Part shown: positions 8,799 to 18,721 of the stretch, in pieces
How positions within the stretch are numbered: the stretch's first letter is position 1
Layout: every line of letters starts with the position of its first letter
Assembly (NCBI RefSeq): GCF_030269365.1
Contig: NZ_BSTF01000014.1
Location: 62,001-126,000 of the forward strand
Origin: Lentzea sp. NBRC 102530
GTDB lineage: Bacteria > Actinomycetota > Actinomycetes > Mycobacteriales > Pseudonocardiaceae
Length of the DNA: 64,000 nucleotides
Direction of reading: 5' to 3'
Position numbers and translations under genes: made by a program
Notes under the pieces: model-generated
The model's input: the letters and a program-made list of their open reading frames with translations, nothing else
What the model was told of the DNA's origin: nothing
The model's database searches: none

Positions 8799-9433
8799 TC
8801 ACCTCCCCACCCGTGCCCACGGCGTGAGCAGCCGTCCGACGAGCAACAGCAGACCGTCCGCGAGGACCGCCAGCACGACCGTCCCGACGAGACCCGCGAA
8901 GACCTTCGGGCTGTTGTCGGTCTGGTAGCCCTCGGTGAAGAGCTGGCCGTAGCCGCCGAGCCCGACGAGCGCGCCGACGCTCACCATGCTGATGTTCGAC
9001 ACGGTCGCGACCCGCAGGCCCGCGATCGTGACCGGCAGCGCCAGCGGGAAGTCGACGGTGAGGAAGCGCTTGAACGGCCGGTAGCCCATCGCGTTCGCGG
9101 CGGCGATCACGTTGCCGGGCACCGCGGACAGCGCGTCCGCGATGGACCTGATCATCAGCGCGACCGTGTAGACGGTCAGCGGCACGATGACGTTGATCTC
9201 GTCGAGGATCTTCACGCCGATGACCACCGGCGTGATCACGATGAGCGCGATGGACGGGATCGTGAAGAGGATGTTGGCGAACGGGAAGAGCACCGTGCGC
9301 GCCGTCTGCGACCGGCTGGCCCACCACCCGAGCGGGATGGCGAGCACGAACCCGATCAGCACCGGCACCGCGGAGAGCCGGAGGTGCACCGCGGTGACCT
9401 CCCAGAACCTCTCCCAGTTGTCGAAGATCCAGG

Positions 9434-9437
<4 letters not shown>
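8799..9437 (-). CDS. Osmoprotectant-type ABC transporter permease (first)
   Basis: 212 residues with five or six hydrophobic spans. The conserved cytoplasmic coupling loop is in NAMGYRPFKRFLTVDFPLALP, and SMVSVGALVGLGGYGQLFTEG is typical of OpuCB-like permeases. It overlaps the ATPase gene by four bases (ATGA at 9434-9437) and is seven bases from the second permease, so the three are one transcript. It is expected to pair with the second permease as a heterodimeric channel in the cytoplasmic membrane. Confidence 0.92.
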
Positions 9438-10516
<1,079 letters not shown>

Positions 10517-10634
10517 CCTTCGGATCCCTCCGGTCGTGACGGTCTCCCCGATTCGGACCGCCCTGGATGTAGATCCCAAAGACCTTAACTCGTTCGGCGT
10601 ACCCCGGCACAGCGTTCCACGATGTGACAGCCCG

Positions 10635-10640
10635 TATGGT
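10635..10640 (+). promoter_or_regulatory. -10 box for a leaderless transcript
   Basis: TATGGT stands nine bases before the GTG at 10650. No ribosome-binding sequence lies between, so transcription is likely to start at or next to the start codon. Confidence 0.45.
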
Positions 10641-10649
10641 TTACCGCTT

Positions 10650-12200
10650 GTGACGATCGATCAGGTCCGGCAGTTGGTGGCGGAACGCGGCGTGCACGCC
10701 CGCAAGCTCCGCGAGGTGTTGTCCCTGCTCAGCGAGGACTGGCACCCGCTGGCAGAACTCGTGCGCCTGCCCGCGGTACCCCGCCGCACCGTGCAGGACC
10801 TGCTGAAGGCCCTGGGCGACGACGCCGAATCTTCAGGTGATCGTTACCGCATCGCCCCCGGCCTGGTCGGCGCGTACCGCGCGGAGTTCGGGGTGTCCGG
10901 TGTGCGCGACCACACCGACGTGCTGCGCCAGATCCTCGTGGACGTCGCGGACGTGCCCGCGCCGTTGTCCTCGTTGGACCACGTGCAGGCCACGGCTGAG
11001 ACCGCTCTCAACCGGGCCGTGTGGCTGGACTCCGTCTACGACCTCGCGGGCAGGCGCCTGCTGTGCCTGGGCGACCACGACCTGACGTCGCTGGCCGTCG
11101 CCGCGGTCAACTCGTCGGTGTCGATCACGGTCGTGGACCTGGACGAGCGCCTGCTGGAGTTCATCGACTCCCGCGCGGCGGCACGGGGTCTGAACATCCG
11201 GACGTTGCACTGCGACATGCGTTTCGGGCTGCCGCAGGCCGTTCTCGAGTCGGCCGACCTGGTCTTCAGCGACCCGCCCTACACGCCAGAGGGCATGGGC
11301 CTGTTCGCCGGCCGCGGCATCGAGGCGCTGGAGGACATCGCGTCGGGCCGCCTGCTCCTCGCCTACGGCTTCTCCGACCGCACGCCCGCCCTGGGCCTGA
11401 AGGTGCAGCAGGAACTCCAGAAGCTCGGCCTGGTCTTCGAGGCGATCCTCCCGGCGTTCCACCGCTTCGACGGCGCGCAGGCCATCGGCTCGGCCGCGGA
11501 CCTCTACGTGTGCCGTCCCACGGGCCGCCGCGCGGTGTCCGGCGGCACGCGCATCTACACGCACGGCGCGCAGTCCGTCGAGTCGTTCGGGCCGTCGTCC
11601 GAGGCTTTGGCCGCTTTGTCCGACCTGGCACCGCGTCCCGAGTCCTCGCCGCCCCCGAAGCCGCGCGCGGCGGGCTGGGCCGAGCCCGTCGGCAAGGGCG
11701 CCGCCTCGCTCGCCGTCGACCTGTCCGCGGACCCCGGCCCGTGGCTGCTGCGCACGTTGCTCGCGTCGTCGCCCGCCCGCCTCGCGTGCCTGGTGCCGAA
11801 CAACCATCCCGCCGTGTCGTCCGAGGCGGGGCAGAAGGAACTGCAGGAACTCGTCGCGACGCGGTTCAGGTTGAAGTTCCTGCGCAACAACCCAGATGCC
11901 AGGACGACGATCGTCGTCGCCGATCAGGTGCTGACCGGGACGCTGTCGCTGGGCGAGCGTGCCGTGCGCGAGGTGCTGATGAAGGCGCACGGCAAGCTGC
12001 GCAACGTGTGGCGCGAGGCGTTGATCACGGCCTCGCAGGGCGTGCTGACCAAGAAGCAGGCCGCCGAGATCATCGACAACGCCCCGGTGGTGCAGGAGGA
12101 CCTGGAGCTGCGGCTGATCGACCTGCCGAAGCACCGGATCGCGGCGTTGCTGCCGGAGGTCTCAGCCAGCGCGCGGTATGTGGAGCGGACCGAGGGCTAG
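10650..12200 (+). CDS. Bis-aminopropyl spermidine synthase family protein (BpsA-like)
   Basis: 516 residues. An N-terminal winged-helix-like segment (residues 1-70) precedes a Rossmann methyltransferase-like domain with LLCLGDHDLTSLA, VVDLDERLLEFI and FSDPPYTPEGM (DPPY at 208-211). This is the layout of the branched-chain polyamine synthase family (DUF43), whose archaeal member adds aminopropyl groups from decarboxylated SAM to spermidine. The actinobacterial homologues have no assigned substrate as far as I know. The C-terminal ~200 residues, after a Pro-rich linker near 330, are an extension not present in the archaeal enzyme I recall. Its last 39 bases overlap the end of the converging GGDEF-EAL gene. 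Leaderless promoter likely. Confidence 0.7.
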   Translation: MTIDQVRQLVAERGVHARKLREVLSLLSEDWHPLAELVRLPAVPRRTVQDLLKALGDDAESSGDRYRIAPGLVGAYRAEFGVSGVRDHTDVLRQILVDVADVPAPLSSLDHVQATAETALNRAVWLDSVYDLAGRRLLCLGDHDLTSLAVAAVNSSVSITVVDLDERLLEFIDSRAAARGLNIRTLHCDMRFGLPQAVLESADLVFSDPPYTPEGMGLFAGRGIEALEDIASGRLLLAYGFSDRTPALGLKVQQELQKLGLVFEAILPAFHRFDGAQAIGSAADLYVCRPTGRRAVSGGTRIYTHGAQSVESFGPSSEALAALSDLAPRPESSPPPKPRAAGWAEPVGKGAASLAVDLSADPGPWLLRTLLASSPARLACLVPNNHPAVSSEAGQKELQELVATRFRLKFLRNNPDARTTIVVADQVLTGTLSLGERAVREVLMKAHGKLRNVWREALITASQGVLTKKQAAEIIDNAPVVQEDLELRLIDLPKHRIAALLPEVSASARYVERTEG

Positions 12201-15200
12201 CACGGCGCGGAACTCCTTGGGCGGCACCGGACGCGAGAACAGCCACCCCTGGTACGCGTCCACGCCCACCCCGCGCAGCACGTGGAACTGGGTCGCGGTC
12301 TCCACGCCCTCGGCCACGCACTTGCGTCCCATCGCCCTGGCCATGTCCACGACGGCACGGGCGACGGCGAAGTCCGAGGAGTCGTTGCCCACGCCCGAAA
12401 CGAAGCGCCGGTCCACCTTGATGATCTGCGCTGGCAGGTCCTTCAGGCGGGCCAGCGACGAGTAGCCGGTGCCGAAGTCGTCGACGGCGAACTGCACGCC
12501 GCGCTTCACCAGTTCGTCCATCGACTGGCGCACGCGTGAAGGCAGGTCGACGAAGGCCGTCTCGACCAGCTCCAGCACCACACGTTCCCACGGGACGCCG
12601 GACTCCATGATCGCGGTGGAGACGATGTCCACGAACTCCGGATCACCCGGCACGAGACCGGCCAGGTTCACCGCCACGGACACCGGGCGGCCGTCGGGCG
12701 CGGGCCAGGTCGCGGCCTCGCGCAACGCCGTGCGCAGCACCCAGCGGTCCAGTTCGCGCATCAGGTCGCCCTGCTCGGCGACGGGCAGGAAGACGTCCGG
12801 CGGCAGCAGGCCGCGGTCGGGGTGCGGCCAGCGCACCAGGGCCTCGGCGGTCAGCACCGCACCGTCCACGCCCACGACGGGCTGGTAGTGCAACGCCAGG
12901 CCGTCGTGCTGCAACGCGTCGCGCAGCTGGCCCTCCAGGTGCACCTGGCGGTCCGCGGAGGCGATCAGCGCGGCCGAGGCCAGCGACACCCGGCCGGCAC
13001 CGGCGCGCTTCGCCTCGAACATCGCGGCGTCGGCGAAGCGGAGCAGGTCGGCGCCGTTGGCGCGCGAGCCGTTCGGGACGGCGGCGCCGATCGACGCCGA
13101 GACGCGGACCAGCTGGCCGTGCACCGGAACGGCGGTGCGCAGCAGGGACGCGACCCGGGTGGCCAGTGCGTCGACGCCGCCCACCGAGTCGATGTCCTCG
13201 GAGATGATCACGTACTCGTCGCCGGACAGGCGGGCGGCGGTGCAGCCGTCGGGCAGGCCGCCCTCCAGCCGCCGCGCCAGGGCCACGAGCAGCTCGTCGC
13301 CGGCGTCGTGGCCGAGGGAGTCGTTGACGCGCTTGAAGTTGTCGATGTCGCAGAACAGCACGGCGACCTTGGAGCGGCCGGGGCCGTCCAGCGCCTTGCC
13401 GAGGATCTCCTTCACCAGCGCGCGGTTCGGCAGGCCCGTCAGTTCGTCGTGGGTGGCCTGGTGGCGCAACGCCTCGGCGGCGCGGCGGCGTTCGGTGATG
13501 TCCAGGAACACGATCAGCCAGAAGCGGCGGCCGTCGTCCTGGACGGACAGGGCGATGTGGAGTTCGCAGTAGACCTTCTCGCCGTCCGGGCGGACCAGGA
13601 TGCGCTGCGGGATCTTCTGCGTGCGTTCGGCGGCCCACTGCAGGCCGGGCGAGGTGTCCTCGGGGTGGGTGAGCTGTTCGGCGGTCATGCCGCGCAGCTG
13701 TTCGAGCTCCATGCCGAGCAGGTCGCACAACGCGTCGTTGGCGTCGACCAGGCGCTCGCCCTCGTCGAACAGGCCGATGCCGACGGGGGTGACGGACACG
13801 AGGTCGGTGAAGCGCTGCGAGGAACGCTTCATGCGGGCTTCGGCGGCGCGCTGCTCGGTGACGTCCTGGGCGGTGCCGACGGCGAGCCGCTTGCCGCGCG
13901 GGTCGTGCACGATCATGCCGTGGCACCGGAAGATGCGCGTCGCGCCGTCGGTGGGGCGCATGACGCGGTGCTCGCACTGGACGGCGATCTCGTCGACGGA
14001 GAGCTGGCGCCACAGGTCGTCGACCCAGGAGCGGTCCTCGGGGTGCACGAGGTCGAGGTAGTACTGGTAGCTGCCGGCGACCTCGGCGGGGATGCCGTAG
14101 AGGTCGCGCAGCATGTCGGACCAGACGACCTCGCCGCTGGCCGGGTTCCACTCCCACATGCCGAGGCGGGCGGCCTGCTGGGCGTCCGCCAGTCTTCGGC
14201 GGTCCTCGCGCATCTGGCGTTCGAGGGCACGCGCCTCGGTGACGTCCTGGATGGTGCCGTGGTAGCGCTCGATGCTGCCCGACGACGCGAACTCCGCTCG
14301 GGCGCGGCACATGTAGACGCGTTCGCCGACCTCGCTGCGGACCTCGATCTCGACCGGTTCGCCGTCGCTCGCGTGCAGCAAGGAGTGCCGCAACGCCTTC
14401 ACGGCCTCGCGGTCCTCCGGGTGCACGCCGCTGAGCAGGTCGTCGTCCGGCGTCATGCCGAGCTCGGCGAACATCTCCATCAGCACTTCGCTGCGGTGCA
14501 CGGCGCGGGTGCCGGTCTCGTACGCCCAGCTGCCGATGCGGGCGATGCGCTGCGCCTCCAGCAGCCGTGCCCGTTCCTGGGCGAGCTCGGTCGCGGCGCG
14601 CTTCGCCTCGGTGATGTCGCGGATGTAGCCGGTGATCTTGTCCAGGGCGCCCGCGTCGTCGAGCTTCGCCTCCGCGACGCCGCGGATCCACCGCAGCTGG
14701 CCGTCGGGGCGGATGATCCGGTACTCGATGTCGATCGGGTCGCCGGTGATCTCGCGACCGTGCCAGTACGTCTCGACCATGTGGTGGTCGTCCGGGTGCA
14801 CGACGTCCAGGACGGCCTGCGCGCCCGGCACGACGGTGCCGCGTTCGAGACCGAGCAGTGCGTAGTGCGTGTCCGACCAGACGGTGAGGCCCGTGCCGGG
14901 GTCGAACTCCCAGGAGCCCAGCTCGGCGACCCGCTGCACCTTGCGCAGGCGGCGCTGTTCGTCGCGCAACGCGTCCGCGGCCGTGGCGAGGTCGGAGACG
15001 TCGATCAGCAGGACGGCCTGCAGGCCCGTTCCCGGTACGGCGTGGCGGGCGACGCGCACCGGCAGTTCGGAGCCGTCCACGCGCGCCAGCCGCAGGTCGG
15101 AGGTGTTGCCGAGGAGCAGCTCACCGAGCGGGTGCCCGACGAGGTCGTCGGCTCCCTGCGCGCCCGCGAGCTCCACGGCGGCCGGGTTGGCCTGCATGAC

Positions 15201-15341
15201 GACGCCCTTGGCGTCGACGAGCAACGACGGCGCGTCGGGCAGGGTCAGCCCGTCGAGCGTCATCGGAGGTTTCCCGTTCGCCGGGGCAGCCGTCCGTGCA
15301 CGGCCGTTCACCACCGTCGCGCGTCCCACCCACTTGGGCAC
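12162..15341 (-). CDS. Multi-PAS GGDEF-EAL cyclic di-GMP signalling protein
   Basis: About 1059 residues from a GTG at 15339-15341 preceded by GGGAGAGGG. Five PAS-type sensor units are seen at roughly 30-115, 135-255, 265-375, 385-505 and 515-625, three with PAC endings of the type DVTEARALE or DITERRRAA. A GGDEF domain (about 630-795) has RLSGDEY at the active site, a variant of GGDEF that still has the metal- and substrate-binding residues. An EAL domain (about 810-1055) has EALVRW, DDFGTGYSSL and KVDRRFV, so phosphodiesterase residues are present. No membrane span is seen, so it is probably cytosolic. Net synthesis or breakdown of c-di-GMP cannot be told from sequence. The 3' end overlaps the converging gene by 39 bp. 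Confidence 0.9.
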   Translation of the reverse strand: MPKWVGRATVVNGRARTAAPANGKPPMTLDGLTLPDAPSLLVDAKGVVMQANPAAVELAGAQGADDLVGHPLGELLLGNTSDLRLARVDGSELPVRVARHAVPGTGLQAVLLIDVSDLATAADALRDEQRRLRKVQRVAELGSWEFDPGTGLTVWSDTHYALLGLERGTVVPGAQAVLDVVHPDDHHMVETYWHGREITGDPIDIEYRIIRPDGQLRWIRGVAEAKLDDAGALDKITGYIRDITEAKRAATELAQERARLLEAQRIARIGSWAYETGTRAVHRSEVLMEMFAELGMTPDDDLLSGVHPEDREAVKALRHSLLHASDGEPVEIEVRSEVGERVYMCRARAEFASSGSIERYHGTIQDVTEARALERQMREDRRRLADAQQAARLGMWEWNPASGEVVWSDMLRDLYGIPAEVAGSYQYYLDLVHPEDRSWVDDLWRQLSVDEIAVQCEHRVMRPTDGATRIFRCHGMIVHDPRGKRLAVGTAQDVTEQRAAEARMKRSSQRFTDLVSVTPVGIGLFDEGERLVDANDALCDLLGMELEQLRGMTAEQLTHPEDTSPGLQWAAERTQKIPQRILVRPDGEKVYCELHIALSVQDDGRRFWLIVFLDITERRRAAEALRHQATHDELTGLPNRALVKEILGKALDGPGRSKVAVLFCDIDNFKRVNDSLGHDAGDELLVALARRLEGGLPDGCTAARLSGDEYVIISEDIDSVGGVDALATRVASLLRTAVPVHGQLVRVSASIGAAVPNGSRANGADLLRFADAAMFEAKRAGAGRVSLASAALIASADRQVHLEGQLRDALQHDGLALHYQPVVGVDGAVLTAEALVRWPHPDRGLLPPDVFLPVAEQGDLMRELDRWVLRTALREAATWPAPDGRPVSVAVNLAGLVPGDPEFVDIVSTAIMESGVPWERVVLELVETAFVDLPSRVRQSMDELVKRGVQFAVDDFGTGYSSLARLKDLPAQIIKVDRRFVSGVGNDSSDFAVARAVVDMARAMGRKCVAEGVETATQFHVLRGVGVDAYQGWLFSRPVPPKEFRAVLALGPLHIPRAG

Positions 15342-15422
15342 CGACCCACCCTCTCCCGCATCCACCGCCCGCGGCAATTCGGGTGGGCACGACAACGGCA
15401 CCCGAACGGCGGCAAACACGAA

Positions 15423-15454
15423 CCCTCTCCTCGGGTGAACACCCGAGGAGAGGG
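15423..15454 (-). terminator. Hairpin terminator after the malic enzyme gene
   Basis: A perfect 15-bp inverted repeat (15423-15437 with 15440-15454) with a two-base loop, followed on the minus strand by a T-containing stretch. It lies between the malic enzyme stop and the GGDEF-EAL start, so it should stop read-through from the former. Confidence 0.75.
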
Positions 15455-15566
15455 ACGGTAGCGCTTCAGAGCGTCATCGCCCACCCCTGCACGGGTTAAC
15501 GAAAAGCCACGTTCGTGGTTCCGGTTCCCGTGAACTTGCAAATGAGTGGCGAATACAGGCGTGTGA

Positions 15567-16763
15567 TCAGGCGACTCCGTCGGCCTTCGCGGCCACGGCC
15601 ACAGCCGCTGCGACCTCGGGTCCGACCCTCGGGTCGAGCGCGGAGGGCACAATTCGGTCTGGGCCCAAATCATCTTTCGCGACGGCCAGAATTGCGTCGG
15701 CGGCCGCGAGTTTCATGCCTTCGGTGATCCGTCGCGCACCCGCGTCGAGAGCCCCGCGGAAAATGCCGGGGAACGCGAGCACGTTGTTGATCTGGTTCGG
15801 GAAGTCGCTGCGGCCGGTGGCCACGATCGCGGCGTGCCGGGCGGCGACGTCCGGGTGCACCTCGGGGTCCGGGTTCGACAGCGCGAACACGATCGAGTCG
15901 TGCGCCATGCTCGCGATGAGGTCCTCGGACACCTTGGAGGACGACACGCCGATGAACACGTCGGCGCCGCGCAGGGCGACGTCGATGCCACCGTCGAGGT
16001 CACTGGAGTTCGTGACCGCCGCGATCTCTTCCTTGATCGGGTTGAGACCGGCCCGGCCCGTGCGGACGATGCCGCGCGAGTCGAGCAGCGTGATGTCACC
16101 GGCGCCGGCCGCGATGAGGATCTTGGCGATCGCGATGCCCGCCGCGCCCGCACCGGAGATGACCACCCGCTGGTCGCCGATGTTCTTGCCGAGGACGGTG
16201 TTCGCGCCGTTCAGCGCCGCCAGCGACACGACGGCGGTGCCGTGCTGGTCGTCGTGCATGACGGGGCAGTCGAGCGCCTCGATCAGCTTCTGCTCCAGTT
16301 CGAAGCAGCGCGGCGCGGAGACGTCCTCGAGGTTGACCGCGCCGAACGACGGGCGCAGCCGCACCAGCGTCTCGACGATCTCGTCCACGTCCGTCGTGTT
16401 GAGCACGAGCGGGATGGAGTCGAGGCCGCCGAACGTCTTGAACAGCGCGGACTTGCCCTCCATGACGGGCAGCGACGCGCTCGGGCCGATGTCGCCGAGA
16501 CCGAGCACCGCGGTGCCGTCGCTGACGACGACGACCAGGCGGTGCGCCCACGTGTACTTCGCGGCCAGCGACGCGTCCTGCGCGATGGCCTTGCTCACTC
16601 GTGCGACACCAGGGGTGTACGCGATGGACAGCGCCTTCGGGTCAGCGAGCGAGGCGGTCGCGCCGACCTCGAGCTTCCCGCCCAGGTGCGCGTTGAAGAT
16701 CTCCTCGTCCGTCAACTGCGTCGGATCGGAGTTCTCGATGCGGGCTTCGTTCACTGCTGTCAC
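15567..16763 (-). CDS. NAD(P)-dependent malic enzyme
   Basis: 398 residues, the short bacterial form. Oxidatively decarboxylates malate to pyruvate, supplying NAD(P)H. Landmarks: AYTPGVARVSKAIA, VVVVSDGTAVLGLGDIGP, NLEDVSAPRCFELE (metal and malate binding), MHDDQHGTAVVSLAAL, the dinucleotide fold VISGAGAAGIAIAKIL, and ALSNPDPE. There is no C-terminal phosphotransacetylase-like domain. ATG start at 16763. Monocistronic, with a hairpin terminator downstream. Confidence 0.93.
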   Translation of the reverse strand: MTAVNEARIENSDPTQLTDEEIFNAHLGGKLEVGATASLADPKALSIAYTPGVARVSKAIAQDASLAAKYTWAHRLVVVVSDGTAVLGLGDIGPSASLPVMEGKSALFKTFGGLDSIPLVLNTTDVDEIVETLVRLRPSFGAVNLEDVSAPRCFELEQKLIEALDCPVMHDDQHGTAVVSLAALNGANTVLGKNIGDQRVVISGAGAAGIAIAKILIAAGAGDITLLDSRGIVRTGRAGLNPIKEEIAAVTNSSDLDGGIDVALRGADVFIGVSSSKVSEDLIASMAHDSIVFALSNPDPEVHPDVAARHAAIVATGRSDFPNQINNVLAFPGIFRGALDAGARRITEGMKLAAADAILAVAKDDLGPDRIVPSALDPRVGPEVAAAVAVAAKADGVA

Positions 16764-17098
16764 GGCGTCCCTCCTGCGGTGCGGGCGGCGTAGTGGCCCT
16801 TCAAATCGGGCTCATCACCAAACGGCGCACCGGCCCAGCGTTGTCACGCCGGGTACACGGGGCCTGGAAACTCGGTCGTGCCCTCCGACGAGTTGCGTCG
16901 GAGAACGGCCCGAGTGCTGCGGGTGACGGGAAGTGTGGCAGGGACCCGCGTCGCTGTCTGCGGCGGGGATCACACTTTTTCCGCAGGTCAGAGGGCATGT
17001 AGCAAGACGTCCGTCCGGTTTTCTGAACCGACCGGTCAGTTTCCGCTGGCAGGAAGCACCCGATCGGTCAAGAAAGATTGACGCCTTAGAGTGACGGC
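16764..17098. other. Intergenic region, malic enzyme / epimerase
   Basis: 335 bp between divergent genes without a convincing gene. At its right end a TAGAGT hexamer (17087-17092) lies six bases before the epimerase ATG and there is no ribosome-binding site, so that gene is probably leaderless. An AT-richer stretch around 16970-17090 contains short inverted repeats but nothing I can name. Confidence 0.5.
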
Positions 17099-17698
17099 AT
17101 GCAGGCGAGTTCGCTGAAAATTGACGGCGCGTTCGAGTTCACTCCCCGGACATTTCCCGACGACCGCGGCGTGTTCGTCTCGCCGTACCAGGAGGCCGCC
17201 TTCGTCGAGGCGGTCGGGCACCCCCTCCGGGTAGCCCAGACGAACCACTCGGTGTCCCGCGCGGGGACGATCCGGGGCATCCACTACGCGGACGTCCCGC
17301 CGTCTCAGGCGAAGTACGTCTTCTGCCCGCGCGGCTCGTTCATCGACGTGATCGTGGACATCCGCGTCGGCTCCCCCACCTTCGGGCAGTGGGACGCCGT
17401 GTTGGTGAACTCCACGAAGTGCAACGCGGTGTACCTGGCCGAGGGCCTGGGCCACGCGATGATCGCCCTCGAGGACGACACCACGATGAACTACCTCTGC
17501 TCCACGCCCTACAACCCGTCCGGCGAGCACGGCCTCACCCCGCTCGACGCCGCCCTGGACCTGCCGTGGCCGCGCGAACTCGAGTTCAAGCTGTCCGAGA
17601 AGGACACCGCCGCCCCGACGCTGGCCGAGGCGTACGAGGCCGGCGTCCTGCCCCGCTACGAGGACTGCCTCGCGCTGTACGCCTCGCTCAAGGCGTGA
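17099..17698 (+). CDS. dTDP-4-dehydro-6-deoxyhexose 3,5-epimerase
   Basis: 199 residues of the RmlC cupin family, which epimerises C3 and/or C5 of TDP-4-keto-6-deoxyglucose. The catalytic His is His62 in TIRGIHYADVPP and the general acid Tyr132 is in MNYLCSTPY; AEGLGHAM is the conserved third strand. The wording RGIHYADVPPSQAKYV is closer to epimerases of antibiotic-sugar clusters than to cell-wall RmlC. No other deoxysugar, glycosyltransferase or antibiotic gene is nearby, so its pathway is unknown. Start chosen at the ATG behind a leaderless-type -10 box. Confidence 0.88.
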   Translation: MQASSLKIDGAFEFTPRTFPDDRGVFVSPYQEAAFVEAVGHPLRVAQTNHSVSRAGTIRGIHYADVPPSQAKYVFCPRGSFIDVIVDIRVGSPTFGQWDAVLVNSTKCNAVYLAEGLGHAMIALEDDTTMNYLCSTPYNPSGEHGLTPLDAALDLPWPRELEFKLSEKDTAAPTLAEAYEAGVLPRYEDCLALYASLKA

Positions 17699-17701
17699 GA
17701 T

Positions 17702-18004
17702 TCACGGCCGGAGCGCAGGTCTCGGCCATAGTCGAGCTTTGACCACTCCGAGCACCTCAGCGGGTCCGAGGTGCTCGGAGTCGGTGCTCGCGAACGGGTT
17801 GTCTCCCACCACGTGCCACCCGCCGTCCACTTCGTGGGAGGCACGCTTCACCGACAGCTGCCCCGGCCGGCTCGCCCACCGAACCAGGACGATCTGCCCC
17901 GGTTTGGGCTTCACACCCCACCTGACCAGCACGATGTCGTCGTGGCGGAGGGCAGGTGCCATCGACGGACCCCGGACGAGCACGGTGGAGAGGCGCGGTC
18001 TCAA
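17702..18004 (-). CDS. sodX: Nickel superoxide dismutase maturation protease (S26-like)
   Basis: 100 residues, a minimal signal-peptidase-fold protein with the catalytic Ser in RGPSMAPALRHDDIVLVR and the Lys region in LSVKRASHEVDGGWHVVGDN. There is no membrane anchor. It is divergent from sodN across 76 bp, and this family (nickel-type SOD maturation protease) is typically found beside sodN, where it removes the short propeptide so that the new N-terminal His can bind nickel. The start is a TTG (18002-18004) with GAAGGG six bases upstream. Confidence 0.85.
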   Translation of the reverse strand: MRPRLSTVLVRGPSMAPALRHDDIVLVRWGVKPKPGQIVLVRWASRPGQLSVKRASHEVDGGWHVVGDNPFASTDSEHLGPAEVLGVVKARLWPRPALRP

Positions 18005-18080
18005 CGATCACCCTTCGAGCAGCCGGAGTAGGGTCCTACCTGTCGGAGCATCCACTGTCTTTCTCATTCTGGGAGGAACG

Positions 18081-18488
18081 ATGCGACTCGTGTCGCGCAT
18101 TCTCCGCCCGCGCGTCGAAGCCACCGCGCACTGCGACCTGCCCTGCGGCGTCTACGACCCGGCGCAGGCCCGCATCGAGGCCGAGTCGGTCAAGGCGGTC
18201 CAGGAGAAGTACCAGGCCAACGAGGACCCGGAGTTCCGGGAGCGCGCCGTCCTGATCAAGGAGCAGCGCAGCGAGCTCGTCAAGCACCACCTGTGGGTGC
18301 TGTGGACGGACTACTTCAAGCCGCCGCACTTCGAGAAGTACCCCGAACTGCACGACCTGTTCAACCGCGCCACCAAGGCCGCGGGTGCGTCGGGCACCAA
18401 GGGTTCGATGGACCCGGCCAGCGGCCAGGCCCTGCTCGACCTGATCGCCCAGATCGACAAGATCTTCTGGGAGACCAAGCAGGGCTGA
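18081..18488 (+). CDS. sodN: Nickel superoxide dismutase
   Basis: 135 residues. A 16-residue propeptide ending RPRVEATA is followed by the nickel hook HCDLPCGVYDP, in which the amino-terminal His, Cys2 and Cys6 of the mature protein bind nickel. The rest is the four-helix NiSOD body (HHLWVLWTDYFKPPHFEK, then DKIFWETKQG). The mature enzyme is a cytosolic hexamer in characterised relatives. GGGAGGA sits just before the ATG. A TAGGGT hexamer near 18028 may be the -10 box; I see no clear Nur operator. Paired with the divergent sodX protease. Confidence 0.96.
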   Translation: MRLVSRILRPRVEATAHCDLPCGVYDPAQARIEAESVKAVQEKYQANEDPEFRERAVLIKEQRSELVKHHLWVLWTDYFKPPHFEKYPELHDLFNRATKAAGASGTKGSMDPASGQALLDLIAQIDKIFWETKQG

Positions 18489-18503
18489 GTTCAGAGCCCT
18501 GAA

Positions 18504-18547
18504 AACGACGCTGACCAGCGGAACCTGTTTCGTCGGTCAGCGTCGTT
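18504..18547 (+). terminator. Hairpin terminator of sodN
   Basis: A 13-bp perfect stem (18504-18516 with 18535-18547) with an 18-base loop starts 16 bases after the sodN stop. No long U-tract follows. Confidence 0.7.
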
Positions 18548-18721
18548 CGTCGTCCTCGGGGGGTTGTTCGACGGCCCCCGGACGGTCCAGCGAGTCCACA
18601 GTGGACGGCACTCCGAGCGCTCGTGCTTCGCGTCACCCTCCGGAAAACCATTGGTGACCGACTTGCCCCGCTGATGTACTGACGACCGCCGTGAGTCTGC
18701 CGCGTGACGGAGGTCGTAGGT

